From JBDROX01 sp043809645 (lineage in GTDB: Bacteria; Patescibacteriota; Patescibacteriia; Magasanikbacterales; UBA922), in contig JBDROX010000008.1 of the NCBI GenBank assembly GCA_043809645.1, positions 1-50,548 on the forward strand: a stretch of DNA of 50,548 nucleotides, in the 5' to 3' direction. The position numbers were made by a program, and so were the translations under genes. The notes beneath the pieces are model-generated. The model was given only the letters and a program-made list of their open reading frames with translations. It searched no databases and had not been told where the DNA came from. Within the stretch, counting starts at the first letter, position 1. Every line of letters begins with the position of its first letter. Shown here piece after piece: positions 1 to 9,456 of this stretch.

Positions 1-2778
1 AAGGATGCTGCATCATCAGAAGATGAGGGGCTCATCGAAGTGTACAAGCGTATTCGTCCGGGTGACCTGGCTACAGCAGACAATGCAAAGAGTTTGATCC
101 ACGCAATGTTCTTCAACTTCGACCGATATGATCTTGGTCGCGTTGGTGTATACAAATTCAATACAAAATTTCGTCTTGATCTGAAGGATGCAGACTATGA
201 TGACAAAGAGCAGCGCGTCCTGTCTCCAGAAAAACTTCTTCTTGTTCTGAAGGAAGTTGTTCGTCTGAATGTAACACAGGAAGAGCCAGATGATATTGAT
301 CACCTCGGAAACAGACGTGTTCGCGCTGTTGGTGAACTTGTTCAAAACAGATTCCGAATCGGGCTGGCACGCATGGAGCGTATTATTAAGGATCGCATGA
401 GTACATATGATCTTGATTCTCTTTCTCCGAATAAATTGATTAATGCACGGCCAGTGATAGGTGCAGTTCGAGAATTTTTCATGAGCTCACAGCTGTCACA
501 ATTCATGGATCAGGTCAATCCACTTGCAGAGCTCGAGCACAAGAGACGTGTGAGTGCGCTGGGTCCTGGTGGGCTTTCCAGAGACCGTGCTGGGTTCGAA
601 GTTCGAGATGTGCATACGACTCACTATGGAAGAATTTGTCCGATTGCAACTCCTGAAGGACCAAATATTGGTCTTGTCGGTCATCTCGCAAGCTTTGCAA
701 AGATCAACTCATTTGGATTTCTTGAAACGGCCTACAGAAAGGTCATTCATACTGTGCCAAATGAAGCTCGATTCACAGAAGGTGAGACCGCTCGGGAAGC
801 AGTAGATGGTGTGGTAGGAGCAGGTGAGACAATTACAAAAGACATTGCAAAGAAGCTAGAAGGAAAGAAAGATATTGATACCGTACTCGTGAGACCTAGA
901 GTAACTTCTGAGGTTGTCTATCTGAACTCTTTTGAAGAAGAGAGAACTATTACAGCAAGTGCAACGACATCCGTTGACGAGAACGGATTCCTCATTGGTG
1001 TCCGTATACCAGCAAGAAAGCATGGTGAACCATCTGTTGTGCCAATCGAACAGATTGATTACCTGGACGTTGCATCAAACCAGATTCTCTCAGTCGCAAC
1101 CAGTCTGATTCCTTTCTTAGAACATGATGATGCGACGCGTGCGCTCATGGGAACGAACATGCAACGTCAGAGTGTTCCATGTATCAAACCAGAAACACCA
1201 TTCGTCGGAACAGGGGTAGAGAAGAAAGCTGCGGAAAATAGTGGACACGTGATTATAGCACCAGAGGCTGGAGAGATCACGTACGCAGACAGTCAGCGTA
1301 TCGAGCTTACGACGAAGAATAAGGAAGTAATCAACTATCCACTCAACAAATTTGTCCGATCGAATGCATCGAGCTCAATCAACCAAAGACCACTCGTCAC
1401 TGTTGGGCAGAAAATAAAGAAGGGGCAGGCACTGTGCGACGGACCAAGTACACAGGCAGGAGAACTCGCACTCGGACAGAATGTCCTCGTTGCATATATG
1501 GTATGGGATGGGTTCAATTATGAGGATGCTATCATCGTTTCTGAACGACTCGTGCATGACGACAGATATACATCTGTCCATATTGAAGATTACAAAACAG
1601 ATGTTCGAGAGACCAAGCTTGGTCCAGAAGTGGTTACGAGTGATATTCCAAATGTAAGTGAGGAAAAGCTAAAGAATCTTGACTCCGAAGGTGTGGTCAG
1701 AGTCGGCGCAGAGGTACACTCTGGTGATATTTTGGTTGGAAAAATTACACCAAAGGGTGAAACAGAACTCACACCAGAAGAGCGACTTCTCAGAGCAATC
1801 TTCGGAGAAAAGGCACGAGATGTTCGTGACTCATCTCTCTACCTCGAGCATGGTGAGCAAGGAAAAGTTATTGATTTGAAAGTCTTTACAGCAGACGAAG
1901 GTGATAGACTTCAGCCGGGTGTGTCAACACAAGTCCAGGTGACTGTTGCTGACATGCGAAAGATCCAGGTTGGTGACAAGATGGCAGGGCGACACGGAAA
2001 TAAAGGTGTGATCTCACGAGTGGTTCCAGTACAGGACATGCCATTCCTCGAAGATGGCACACCAGTGGATATTATTCTTTCTCCACTTGGTGTTATTTCT
2101 CGTATGAACCTCGGGCAGCTCCTCGAAACCCATCTGGGTTTGGCTGCTAACGCAAAAGGATATCGCGCGGCGACTCCTGTCTTGAATGGGATAACAGATG
2201 AACAGATTAGAACAGAGCTTGTGGACGCTGGATTCCCAGCAGACGGGCAGCTTCAGCTCTTTGACGGAAGAACAGGCGAACCATTTGATTACAAGACAAC
2301 TGTGGGGTATTCCTACATGCTGAAGCTCAACCACATGGTCGAGGACAAGATTCATCAACGTTCGATCGGTCCATACAGTCTCATCACACAACAGCCGTTG
2401 GGTGGAAAGGCACAGTTTGGTGGACAAAGATTCGGAGAGATGGAAGTCTGGGCACTCGAGGCTTATGGTGCAGCTCATACGCTTCAGGAAATTCTGACCA
2501 TCAAGTCAGATGATGTTCCTGGTAGATCAAAGGCATACGAATCGATTATCAAAGGAAATCCAATTACCAGAGTTAATCTTCCAGAATCATTTAACGTTCT
2601 GGTTCGAGAGCTCAAAGGACTCTGTCTGGATGTACAACTTCTCAAGAAGATGGGAGACCAGTTTCTCCCAGCAGACAAGGTGACAGAAATGAGACGAAAG
2701 GAACAGCAAGAACGAGTAGATCAGGAAGATGAAAAGAGAGAATCGGAAAAAGTAGAAACAGAGAAGAGCGTATCATAA
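1..2778 (+). CDS. rpoB: RNA polymerase beta subunit, 5'-truncated by the window edge
   Basis: This is the beta subunit of RNA polymerase. The reading frame is open from base 1, so the gene starts outside the window; by comparison with E. coli RpoB roughly the first 340 residues are missing. The rifampicin cluster lies near nt 480-640 (SQLSQFMDQ, then HKRRVSALGPGG), and the residues equivalent to D516, H526 and S531 are unchanged. The active-site segment DKMAGRHGNKGVISR is near nt 1975-2020, and GQRFGEMEVWALEAYGAA near nt 2425-2475. The end is a charged tail rich in Glu, Lys and Arg. rpoC follows after 42 bases, the usual rpoBC operon. The apparent start at nt 40 is an internal GTG and not a real start. 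Confidence 0.98.
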   Translation, partial: KDAASSEDEGLIEVYKRIRPGDLATADNAKSLIHAMFFNFDRYDLGRVGVYKFNTKFRLDLKDADYDDKEQRVLSPEKLLLVLKEVVRLNVTQEEPDDIDHLGNRRVRAVGELVQNRFRIGLARMERIIKDRMSTYDLDSLSPNKLINARPVIGAVREFFMSSQLSQFMDQVNPLAELEHKRRVSALGPGGLSRDRAGFEVRDVHTTHYGRICPIATPEGPNIGLVGHLASFAKINSFGFLETAYRKVIHTVPNEARFTEGETAREAVDGVVGAGETITKDIAKKLEGKKDIDTVLVRPRVTSEVVYLNSFEEERTITASATTSVDENGFLIGVRIPARKHGEPSVVPIEQIDYLDVASNQILSVATSLIPFLEHDDATRALMGTNMQRQSVPCIKPETPFVGTGVEKKAAENSGHVIIAPEAGEITYADSQRIELTTKNKEVINYPLNKFVRSNASSSINQRPLVTVGQKIKKGQALCDGPSTQAGELALGQNVLVAYMVWDGFNYEDAIIVSERLVHDDRYTSVHIEDYKTDVRETKLGPEVVTSDIPNVSEEKLKNLDSEGVVRVGAEVHSGDILVGKITPKGETELTPEERLLRAIFGEKARDVRDSSLYLEHGEQGKVIDLKVFTADEGDRLQPGVSTQVQVTVADMRKIQVGDKMAGRHGNKGVISRVVPVQDMPFLEDGTPVDIILSPLGVISRMNLGQLLETHLGLAANAKGYRAATPVLNGITDEQIRTELVDAGFPADGQLQLFDGRTGEPFDYKTTVGYSYMLKLNHMVEDKIHQRSIGPYSLITQQPLGGKAQFGGQRFGEMEVWALEAYGAAHTLQEILTIKSDDVPGRSKAYESIIKGNPITRVNLPESFNVLVRELKGLCLDVQLLKKMGDQFLPADKVTEMRRKEQQERVDQEDEKRESEKVETEKSVS

Positions 2779-2820
2779 TTCCTTTTACATCAAGCAATCA
2801 ACCTATAATTGCCTACACAT

Positions 2821-5800
2821 ATGTCTCATGAAACGCTACAATTCATTGACTTCGACGCCCTGAGCCTTAAGGTCGCCTCACCAGAGACGATCAAGCGATG
2901 GAGCCACGGTGAAGTCTCTAAGCCAGAGACCATCAATTATCGCACTCAGAAGCCAGAAAAGGGTGGCCTCTTCGCAGAAGAGATCTTCGGGCCGACCAAG
3001 GACTGGGAGTGTTATTGTGGAAAGTATAAAAAGATCAGATACAAAGGTATTGTCTGTGATAAGTGTGGTGTGGAAGTCACACACTCACTGGTCAGGCGAG
3101 AACGCATGGGACATATTGAACTTTCTAGTCCTGTGTCACATATCTGGTTTCTTAGATCTATTCCATCAAAGATAGGGCTTGTTCTCGACATGTCTATCCA
3201 GGCACTTGAGAAGATTATTTATTTTGCCAATTTCATCATCACACGTGTTGACGAAGAAGGAAAAACAGTGGCACACGATGAACTGAAGAATGAGTATAAG
3301 ACAACAAAGAAACAGATTGAAAAAGAATTTGATAAGAAAATTGCTGATGCAATAGAGGCAAAGCAAGCCCGAGATATTATTGAGGATCTTGGAAAAGAAA
3401 AGGACAGAAAGCTGGAAGCACTAGGTGAAGATTTTTCTAGTGCAGAAGAAGAGCTCAAAGAAATAAAGATGCTCGGTATTCTTTCTGAGCACCGCTATCA
3501 AGAACTTTCTATTCGGTACGGGCATCTCTTTGATGCAGATATTGGTGCTGCAGCAGTTCGGACACTTTTAGAACGTCTTGATCTTGGGAAAACAGTTGAA
3601 AAACTTCAGGAACTCACTGAAAATAGTAAAGGCGCAAAGCATGATCGTCTGGTTCGCCGTGTGAAACTGATGAAGAGTCTTCATAAGAATGACATTCGAC
3701 CAGAATGGATGATTCCAACAGCTATTCCTGTGGTTCCACCAGACTTGCGTCCTATGGTTGCCCTGGATGGTGGAAGGTTTGCAACCAGCGATCTGAATGA
3801 TCTCTATAGACGTGTTATCAATAGAAACAATCGACTCAAGCGTCTGATGGATTTATCAGCACCAGAAGTCATTTGTCGAAATGAAAAGCGCATGCTCCAG
3901 GAAGCGGTCGATGCACTTATCGATAATAATGCTCGAAGTTCAAAGACTGTCACAGCATCAACAGGACAAAAGAGACAGCTTCGATCCCTTGCTGATATTC
4001 TGAAGGGAAAACAGGGGCGATTCCGACAGAACCTACTCGGAAAACGTGTTGATTATTCTGGACGTAGTGTGATCGTGGTTGGACCACACCTTTCAATAGA
4101 TCAGTGTGGGCTTCCGAAGCGCATGGCACTAGAGCTGTTCAAGCCGTTCGTCATGGCAGAGATTATTAAAAGAGAAATAGCTCATAATGTCAGAAGTGCA
4201 TCTAGATATATTGAAACCAACGCACCAGAAGTGTGGGATATACTCGAAGATCTAACAGGAAAGACACGCGTGATGCTGAATCGTGCTCCAACATTGCATA
4301 GACTTGGTATACAGGCGTTCAGGCCAAAACTGGTCGAAGGAAAAGCTATTCAGCTTCACCCTCTCGTTTGTCCAGCGTTCAACGCTGACTTCGACGGAGA
4401 CCAAATGGCTGTTCATCTTCCACTCACCGAAGAAGCAAAGTGGGAGGCAGAGGAAATGATGGCTTCTGAAAAGAATCTTCTCAAGCCTGCGACAGGGTCA
4501 CCAGTTATCACACCACAGCAAGATATTGCACTCGGTTGTTATTACATTACAAAATATAAAGAAGAGGAGAACGCAAAAAAGAGTACACTATACTTCTCCA
4601 GTATACAAGAGGCTAGCTATGCGTATAAGGTGCGAGTTATAAAGCTTCAAGACAAAATCAATGTTAGATTTGATAACCTCTCCAAATTTCCAGAGGGAGA
4701 AGGTCCTATTATTGAGACATCAATTGGAAGAATTTTCTTTAATGAAATACTTCCGGACAAACTTCATTTCTACAATGAAACAGTGACAAAAAAGCATCTA
4801 AGTGCGATCATTAAACTCCTTCTTGAGTTCTACGGTCAAGAAAAGACTGCAAAAGTACTAGATGCCATGAAGCGACTTGGGTTTAAGTATGTTACCAAGT
4901 CTGGGTATTCCCTTGGCATGGAAGACTTCGGTCATATTGAAGAAAAGAAAGCTATTCTCGAAAATGGAGATGAGCGTGTGCTCCAAGTACAAGAACAGTA
5001 TCAAGAAGGTCTTCTTACTGACTCTGAAAGACACGCAAAGGTGCTCGAAATTTGGGCAGAGGTCAAAGACAAAGTTGTATCTCATAATAAGGAAGCGCTT
5101 GATAAGGATGGTCCGGTCTTCGCTATGATTGATTCTGGTGCTCGTGGTTCGTGGGGTCAACTTGGCCAGGTTATTGGAATGAAAGGGCTCGTGGCTTCTC
5201 CAAGTGGAGAGATTATCGAGTTGCCAGTCAAAGGAAACTTCAAAGAAGGGTTTGGCGTACTCGAGTTCTTCATCTCTTCTCATGGAACGAGAAAAGGACT
5301 TTCTGATACTGCTCTTCGAACAGCAAACGCTGGGTATCTCACTCGTCGTCTCGTAGACGTCGGGCAGGATGTGGTCGTTCGAGCAGAAGATTGTGGAGAC
5401 ACGGATGGAGAGCTCGTAACAACCGCAGAATCAGAACAGATTGGTGAACAGCTCTGGGAACGTGTAGTAGGACGATTTGTTGTTTCAGATGTGAAAGATG
5501 GAAGAAAGAAGGTTGTAAAGGCTGGCGAAGTCATCACAGAAGAAGCTGCACGATATATCGAAGAACACAAATTAGATGATATTCATGTACGCAGTGTCCT
5601 CCAGTGTAAAGAAGCTGAGGGAATCTGTGTAAAATGTTATGGATTTGACCTTGCACACAATCAGGTGGTGAAGAAGGGTGTGGCAGTCGGCATCATCGCT
5701 GCACAGTCTATCGGAGAACCTGGCACACAGCTCACCATGAGAACATTCCATCTTGGTGGTGTGGCTGGTGGGGGAGATATTACCCAAGGTCTTCCACGTG

Positions 5801-6717
5801 TAGAGGAACTTTTCGAAGCCAGAAAGCCAAAACGAAAAGCAGTGCTGACAGAAGTGACTGGAACGGTGGAGATCGAAGATGCGGATGGAAAGATCATTAC
5901 CAGTCCAACAGGAAGAAAGATTTTCGAAGGTCGACGCGGTCAGAAGATCATCAAGGTTCACTTCGAAGGTATGGATGAGGAAATTATTAAGTTCACTGCA
6001 AAGGATGAAGTCCTCATCGAAGATGGGCAAAAGGTCAAGAAGGGCGACCTTATGATTGTACGCGGTGCATCTGGAGAAGAGGTCAAGGCAGTATACCCAG
6101 GTGAGATCAGAATAGAGAAGAGAAAAATATTTCTCTTATATCAAGGAAGGCATACCAAGGAATATATCATCCCAATGGGGTACAAGCTCTGGGTTGAAAA
6201 TGGCGATTCAGTAGAGAAAGGTGACCAGATGACAGAAGGAAGTGTCAATCTTCATGAACTTCACGAGCTCAAGGGGCGGGATGCTGTGCAGCGATATATT
6301 CTGAAGGAAATTCAGGAAATCTATGCTGCGCAGGGTCAACGTCTGAACGACAAGCATGTCGAGCTCATCATCAGACAGATGTTCTCTCGCATGTATGTTG
6401 AAGATCCCGGTGACACTGATCTTCTCCCTGGTGAGACAGTCGAGAAGACACAGATGATCCTCGCGAATAGAGACGCTGTAGCCAAGAAAAAGAAAGAAGC
6501 AACTGGAAGAGAACTTTTCCTCGGTGTGAGTAAGGTCTCACTCTCGACAAATAGCTTCCTCTCTGCGGCATCCTTTCAGGAGACAGCGCGCGTACTCATC
6601 AATGCCGCAATTACTGGAAAGGTGGATGAGCTCTCTGGCCTCAAGGAAAACGTAATTATCGGACGACTCATCCCCGCAGGAACTGGGTTTCGGGAGAAGA
6701 AGGAAACTGGAAAGTAG
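2821..6717 (+). CDS. rpoC: RNA polymerase beta' subunit
   Basis: This is the beta' subunit of RNA polymerase, about 1298 residues. The N-terminal zinc-binding site is CYCGKYKKIRYKGIVCDKCG near residue 60. The catalytic magnesium loop NADFDGDQMAVH starts near residue 520 (nt 4381). The second zinc site uses a Cys near nt 5390 and the cluster CKEAEGICVKC near nt 5605-5640. The bridge-helix and trigger-loop region follows, with GEPGTQLTMRTFHLGGVAGGGD near nt 5710-5780. I chose the ATG at 2821 (MSHETLQFIDFDAL) over an in-frame TTG at 2809, because family N-termini begin close to this point. A good intrinsic terminator follows at 6766. Confidence 0.97.
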   Translation: MSHETLQFIDFDALSLKVASPETIKRWSHGEVSKPETINYRTQKPEKGGLFAEEIFGPTKDWECYCGKYKKIRYKGIVCDKCGVEVTHSLVRRERMGHIELSSPVSHIWFLRSIPSKIGLVLDMSIQALEKIIYFANFIITRVDEEGKTVAHDELKNEYKTTKKQIEKEFDKKIADAIEAKQARDIIEDLGKEKDRKLEALGEDFSSAEEELKEIKMLGILSEHRYQELSIRYGHLFDADIGAAAVRTLLERLDLGKTVEKLQELTENSKGAKHDRLVRRVKLMKSLHKNDIRPEWMIPTAIPVVPPDLRPMVALDGGRFATSDLNDLYRRVINRNNRLKRLMDLSAPEVICRNEKRMLQEAVDALIDNNARSSKTVTASTGQKRQLRSLADILKGKQGRFRQNLLGKRVDYSGRSVIVVGPHLSIDQCGLPKRMALELFKPFVMAEIIKREIAHNVRSASRYIETNAPEVWDILEDLTGKTRVMLNRAPTLHRLGIQAFRPKLVEGKAIQLHPLVCPAFNADFDGDQMAVHLPLTEEAKWEAEEMMASEKNLLKPATGSPVITPQQDIALGCYYITKYKEEENAKKSTLYFSSIQEASYAYKVRVIKLQDKINVRFDNLSKFPEGEGPIIETSIGRIFFNEILPDKLHFYNETVTKKHLSAIIKLLLEFYGQEKTAKVLDAMKRLGFKYVTKSGYSLGMEDFGHIEEKKAILENGDERVLQVQEQYQEGLLTDSERHAKVLEIWAEVKDKVVSHNKEALDKDGPVFAMIDSGARGSWGQLGQVIGMKGLVASPSGEIIELPVKGNFKEGFGVLEFFISSHGTRKGLSDTALRTANAGYLTRRLVDVGQDVVVRAEDCGDTDGELVTTAESEQIGEQLWERVVGRFVVSDVKDGRKKVVKAGEVITEEAARYIEEHKLDDIHVRSVLQCKEAEGICVKCYGFDLAHNQVVKKGVAVGIIAAQSIGEPGTQLTMRTFHLGGVAGGGDITQGLPRVEELFEARKPKRKAVLTEVTGTVEIEDADGKIITSPTGRKIFEGRRGQKIIKVHFEGMDEEIIKFTAKDEVLIEDGQKVKKGDLMIVRGASGEEVKAVYPGEIRIEKRKIFLLYQGRHTKEYIIPMGYKLWVENGDSVEKGDQMTEGSVNLHELHELKGRDAVQRYILKEIQEIYAAQGQRLNDKHVELIIRQMFSRMYVEDPGDTDLLPGETVEKTQMILANRDAVAKKKKEATGRELFLGVSKVSLSTNSFLSAASFQETARVLINAAITGKVDELSGLKENVIIGRLIPAGTGFREKKETGK

Positions 6718-6729
6718 AAATTTGATTTA

Positions 6730-6745
6730 CCTGCCGGTAGGCAGG
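6730..6745. repeat. short palindrome CCTGCC-GGTA-GGCAGG
   Basis: A perfect 6-bp stem with a GGTA loop lies just after the rpoC stop and before its terminator. It has no T-run of its own. From memory, GC-rich palindromes of this form are scattered through Parcubacteria genomes, so it is probably a dispersed repeat and not a gene-specific signal. Confidence 0.5.
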
Positions 6746-6765
6746 AATTCGAGAAATAGAAAGCC

Positions 6766-6793
6766 AAAAAACTTCCTGAAAGGGGAGTTTTTT
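6766..6793 (+). terminator. rho-independent terminator of rpoBC
   Basis: The stem AAAAAACTTCC pairs with GGGAGTTTTTT (one G-T wobble) around a short TGAAAG loop, and ends in a run of six T. It lies about 50 bases after the rpoC stop. Confidence 0.8.
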
Positions 6794-6845
6794 GTTTGAT
6801 ACTTCCTTCTACTTATGTTTTAATGTCTATAGATATTCATGTTTT

Positions 6846-6876
6846 TCAACCAAAGGTTGATTCGCCTCTGGCGGAA
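6846..6876. repeat. two adjacent short hairpins upstream of yebC
   Basis: TCAACC-AAA-GGTTGA (6846-6860) is a perfect 6-bp hairpin. It is followed directly by TTCGCC-TCT-GGCGGAA (6861-6876), which resembles the CCGCC...GGCGG palindromes common in these genomes. The role is unknown; the pair lies in the spacer between the rpoC terminator and yebC. Confidence 0.4.
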
Positions 6877-6910
6877 ATGTTTACATGATTTCATATTTTA
6901 ATGATGTAGT

Positions 6911-7630
6911 ATGAGTGGACATTCCAAATGGTCAAAAATTCAACACAAAAAAGGAAAAGCAGACAAAGCTCGCTCTAATTTGTTTACAAAGTTATCTCGC
7001 GCAGTCACTGTCGCGGCACAACAGGGGGGGAGTGATCCAGAAATGAACTTTTCTCTTCGCCTCGCAATTGATAAGGCAAAAGAAGGAAATGTTCCAAAGG
7101 AAAATATTGAGAGAGCTATAAAAAAGGGAACAGGTGAACTAGATGGTGGTGCGACAATTCAGGAAATTATTTACGAAGGATATGGCCCACATGGCGTGGC
7201 TGTTCTCGTCGAGACGCTTACAGACAATACAAATAGAACAGTCTCTGAGATCAAACATGTCTTCAATACATATGGCGGGTCACTCGGAACACCTGGAAGT
7301 GTACAATGGCAGTTTCAGAATCTTGGTGTCATCAGAATTGCAAGCACAAAAATTCAGAATTCAGATTTGGAGCTAGAGTTTATCGATGCGGGTGTTGATG
7401 ATATCGTAGAGTCAGAAGAAGGGGTTGAAATCATTTGTTCAAAAGAGAATCTTAGGGGAATTATGGAGATTTTGAAAGAAAAGAATATTGTTCCAGATGA
7501 TTCTGGATTGGAATGGGTTACAAAAGAAATGATTGAACTTGATGAGCAAAAGTCGCAGAGCCTAGAAAAGCTCGAGGATGCGCTTGATGACCTCGATGAT
7601 GTGGGGGCGGTGTATACCAACGAAGCCTAG
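6911..7630 (+). CDS. yebC: YebC/PmpR-family protein
   Basis: This is a 239-residue YebC/PmpR-family protein of normal length. The diagnostic start MSGHSKWSKIQHKKGKADK is intact. Further family blocks follow: NVPKENIERAIKKGTGE near residue 60, and a segment reading EGYGPHGVAVLVETLTDNTNRT near residues 85-110. Members have been described as transcription regulators and more recently as ribosome-associated factors that relieve stalling; the sequence does not tell which applies here. ruvC follows after 42 bases, a pairing seen in many bacteria. The last 25 residues are strongly acidic. Confidence 0.95.
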   Translation: MSGHSKWSKIQHKKGKADKARSNLFTKLSRAVTVAAQQGGSDPEMNFSLRLAIDKAKEGNVPKENIERAIKKGTGELDGGATIQEIIYEGYGPHGVAVLVETLTDNTNRTVSEIKHVFNTYGGSLGTPGSVQWQFQNLGVIRIASTKIQNSDLELEFIDAGVDDIVESEEGVEIICSKENLRGIMEILKEKNIVPDDSGLEWVTKEMIELDEQKSQSLEKLEDALDDLDDVGAVYTNEA

Positions 7631-7645
7631 CGGCTTTGCAATTTC

Positions 7646-7674
7646 AAATTCACCTAATTCACCTAATTTCTAAT
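7646..7674. repeat. short direct repeat, TTCACCTAA units, upstream of ruvC
   Basis: AAATTCACCTAATTCACC continues into TAATTTCTAAT and ends one base before the ruvC ATG. A longer version with three units and the same ending lies at 21656-21693, upstream of the xth start on the other strand. Confidence 0.65.
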
Positions 7675-8185
7675 GAGTTGTATGGCGTCTTCTTCTGTAA
7701 ATATTCGTATTTTAGGGATTGATCCTGGTTTTGGTAGGATTGGGTGGGGTGTTATTGAGAGTCGTGGTGTAGACTGGAAGCATGTTTCACATGGATGTAT
7801 AATGACCAACAAAAAAAAAGATTTTGTCGACCGGTTGGACGAGCTCCATACAGAACTTATGGAAATAATTAAAACATTTTCTCCATCGCGCGCTGGAGTG
7901 GAGGATTTATTTTTTTATAAAAATGTCACTACGGCTATCAAGGTTGGTCAGGCGAGAGGTGTTATTCTGCTTACTCTCCGTCAAGCGGGGATTTTAATTT
8001 TCGAATGTACACCACTCCAAGTCAAACAGGCTGTTACAGGATATGGAAAAGCAGAAAAGAGACAAGTACAGAAGATGGTGGGAATGATTTTAGAAATGCC
8101 AAAAAAACCAATTCAGGATGATGCCGCAGATGCACTTGCTGTTGCAATAACATGCGGAAATAGTCTTGGTGTGCCTAGAAAATAA
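7673..8185 (+). CDS. ruvC: Holliday junction resolvase RuvC
   Basis: RuvC is the endonuclease that cuts Holliday junctions together with RuvAB. The protein is 170 residues, close to family length. The four acidic active-site residues are recognisable: D in LGIDPGFGRIGWG, E in GVEDLFFYKN, and the two D in QDDAADALAVAITCG. ruvA and ruvB are not in the window. The start is ambiguous between ATG 7673 and ATG 7682, because neither has a clear Shine-Dalgarno sequence; LGIDPG lies 13 residues into the longer form. yebC is the upstream neighbour. Confidence 0.95.
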   Translation: MSCMASSSVNIRILGIDPGFGRIGWGVIESRGVDWKHVSHGCIMTNKKKDFVDRLDELHTELMEIIKTFSPSRAGVEDLFFYKNVTTAIKVGQARGVILLTLRQAGILIFECTPLQVKQAVTGYGKAEKRQVQKMVGMILEMPKKPIQDDAADALAVAITCGNSLGVPRK

Positions 8186-8236
8186 AATTATCAAAAGAGT
8201 TATCCAGAGTCCAGGCTGTTTTTTCAGTTTTTTTTT

Positions 8237-8244
8237 GCTATACT
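8237..8244 (+). promoter_or_regulatory. extended -10 promoter of the secreted-protein gene
   Basis: GC-TATACT with the preceding T forms an extended -10 box of the TGnTATAAT type after a long T-tract; no good -35 is present. The ATG at 8251 opens only a nine-codon frame (ATG to TAA) before the real gene at 8291, so this may be a short leader ORF or chance. Confidence 0.45.
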
Positions 8245-8290
8245 CTAACCATGTTCAAAATATACCCATGTTTATAACCTCTTTTTGCAT

Positions 8291-9349
8291 ATGCCAAAAG
8301 CAAAACAAGAGAATAAGGTGCAGACGATGATCGTAGTTCTCCTCGGAATTGTAGGACTCCTGATCTTACTTATTTTTCTCGTCATTCGGTCGCAGGCTGA
8401 TGATGCCACATCTGAAGTTGGTGTGGATAATATCGCCCCAACGATCACATCATTCCAGCTAGGGTACGCTCCTACAACAAATGATATTTTTGTCCCGATT
8501 TCTGGAACATCCTCATTAAATCTTATTGAAGGAACAACAACAACGATATATGCAAATGGATCATTTCAGGATTTGAATGGGTGTCAGGATGTTACACAGG
8601 CTATCTATCAAGCAGAAGTAATTCCACCTTTTCCTCTTGGTAGTCAACGAATCTCTGTTACTATGGGTACAGATTTGAAGTTAAATTTATATCTTTATGA
8701 GCTTGGACCAACAAGCACATACCACGCGACGGAATGGGCGGGAGACAATAACGGAAGAGGATCCTGCGTTTTTAGCGGATGTGATAACTCAGCAGATATT
8801 GATGCTGACTTCGTCTGTACTTTCGATATCCAATTCTTTGCAGACAATACAACCGCAGATACACCAAAGGGAACTGGAGATGCTGCATATTGGATTGCAA
8901 AGTTAAAGATAAGAGACGATCAACTTAGTCTAGTACAGCAACAAGAAACCTTCGAAGTAAACCTCCTCACTGCTGTTGACATCGGAGATGCTATCAACTA
9001 CGGTGCAGTGAGTATTGGAGAGAGATCTGCCACACAGACACTTGTCATTACCAATACAGGAAATGACAATACAACTGACATAGATATGATTGGACTAGAC
9101 ATGGGTTGCACAGAAGGTACTATTCCAGTCACACAGCAGAGATACGCTACGAGCAGTGCATATACTGGAACACAGCTCGCACTCACCAGTTCTACTGTGT
9201 TTGACTTTGATCTAGCAAAGCAAGTTGCTCTCTGGGCCACCTCAACAGACGACACCTTTTGGACTCTTGATGTTCCAACACCTGGTGGTGGCGGTGCGTT
9301 GGCAGGAACATGTACTGGAACGAATACAATATACGCGACAGCGTTCTAG
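8291..9349 (+). CDS. secreted or membrane-anchored protein of unknown function
   Basis: No family is recognised. The 352-residue protein starts with a short basic stretch (MPKAKQENK) and one strong hydrophobic helix near residues 13-35, which fits a signal anchor with the rest outside the cell. The outer part is rich in Thr, Ser, Asp and Asn, and has four cysteines in the middle (NGCQDV, GSCVFSGCDN, DFVCTF) plus two near the end. The segment VSIGERSATQTLVITNTGNDNTTDID resembles the beta-sandwich repeats of surface proteins. It has its own promoter and terminator. I take ATG 8291; an upstream TTG at 8285 is less likely. Confidence 0.75.
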   Translation: MPKAKQENKVQTMIVVLLGIVGLLILLIFLVIRSQADDATSEVGVDNIAPTITSFQLGYAPTTNDIFVPISGTSSLNLIEGTTTTIYANGSFQDLNGCQDVTQAIYQAEVIPPFPLGSQRISVTMGTDLKLNLYLYELGPTSTYHATEWAGDNNGRGSCVFSGCDNSADIDADFVCTFDIQFFADNTTADTPKGTGDAAYWIAKLKIRDDQLSLVQQQETFEVNLLTAVDIGDAINYGAVSIGERSATQTLVITNTGNDNTTDIDMIGLDMGCTEGTIPVTQQRYATSSAYTGTQLALTSSTVFDFDLAKQVALWATSTDDTFWTLDVPTPGGGGALAGTCTGTNTIYATAF

Positions 9350-9366
9350 TGTAGACAGAAAAAATT

Positions 9367-9398
9367 AAAAACAACCCTTTGAATTGGGTTGTTTTTTT
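9367..9398 (+). terminator. rho-independent terminator
   Basis: AACAACCC pairs with GGGTTGTT around TTTGAATT and is followed by a T-run. The A-run upstream makes it partly bidirectional. It closes the secreted-protein gene. Confidence 0.85.
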
Positions 9399-9424
9399 GT
9401 TACGTGTATGTTACAAGATATACA
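9397..9424 (+). promoter_or_regulatory. probable promoter of the dolichol-kinase-like gene
   Basis: TTGTTA, 16 bases, then TATACA. It overlaps the T-run of the preceding terminator, so the next gene looks like an independent unit. Confidence 0.4.
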
Positions 9425-9456
9425 CTGATCATCTAGAATCAATCAGGAGGTGAATA

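Noticed and set aside
2014..2478. 154-codon minus-strand frame inside rpoB
   Set aside because: It lies wholly antisense to conserved rpoB motifs.
8251..8277. Nine-codon leader ORF before the secreted-protein gene
   Set aside because: It follows the -10 box closely, but there is no further evidence that it is translated.
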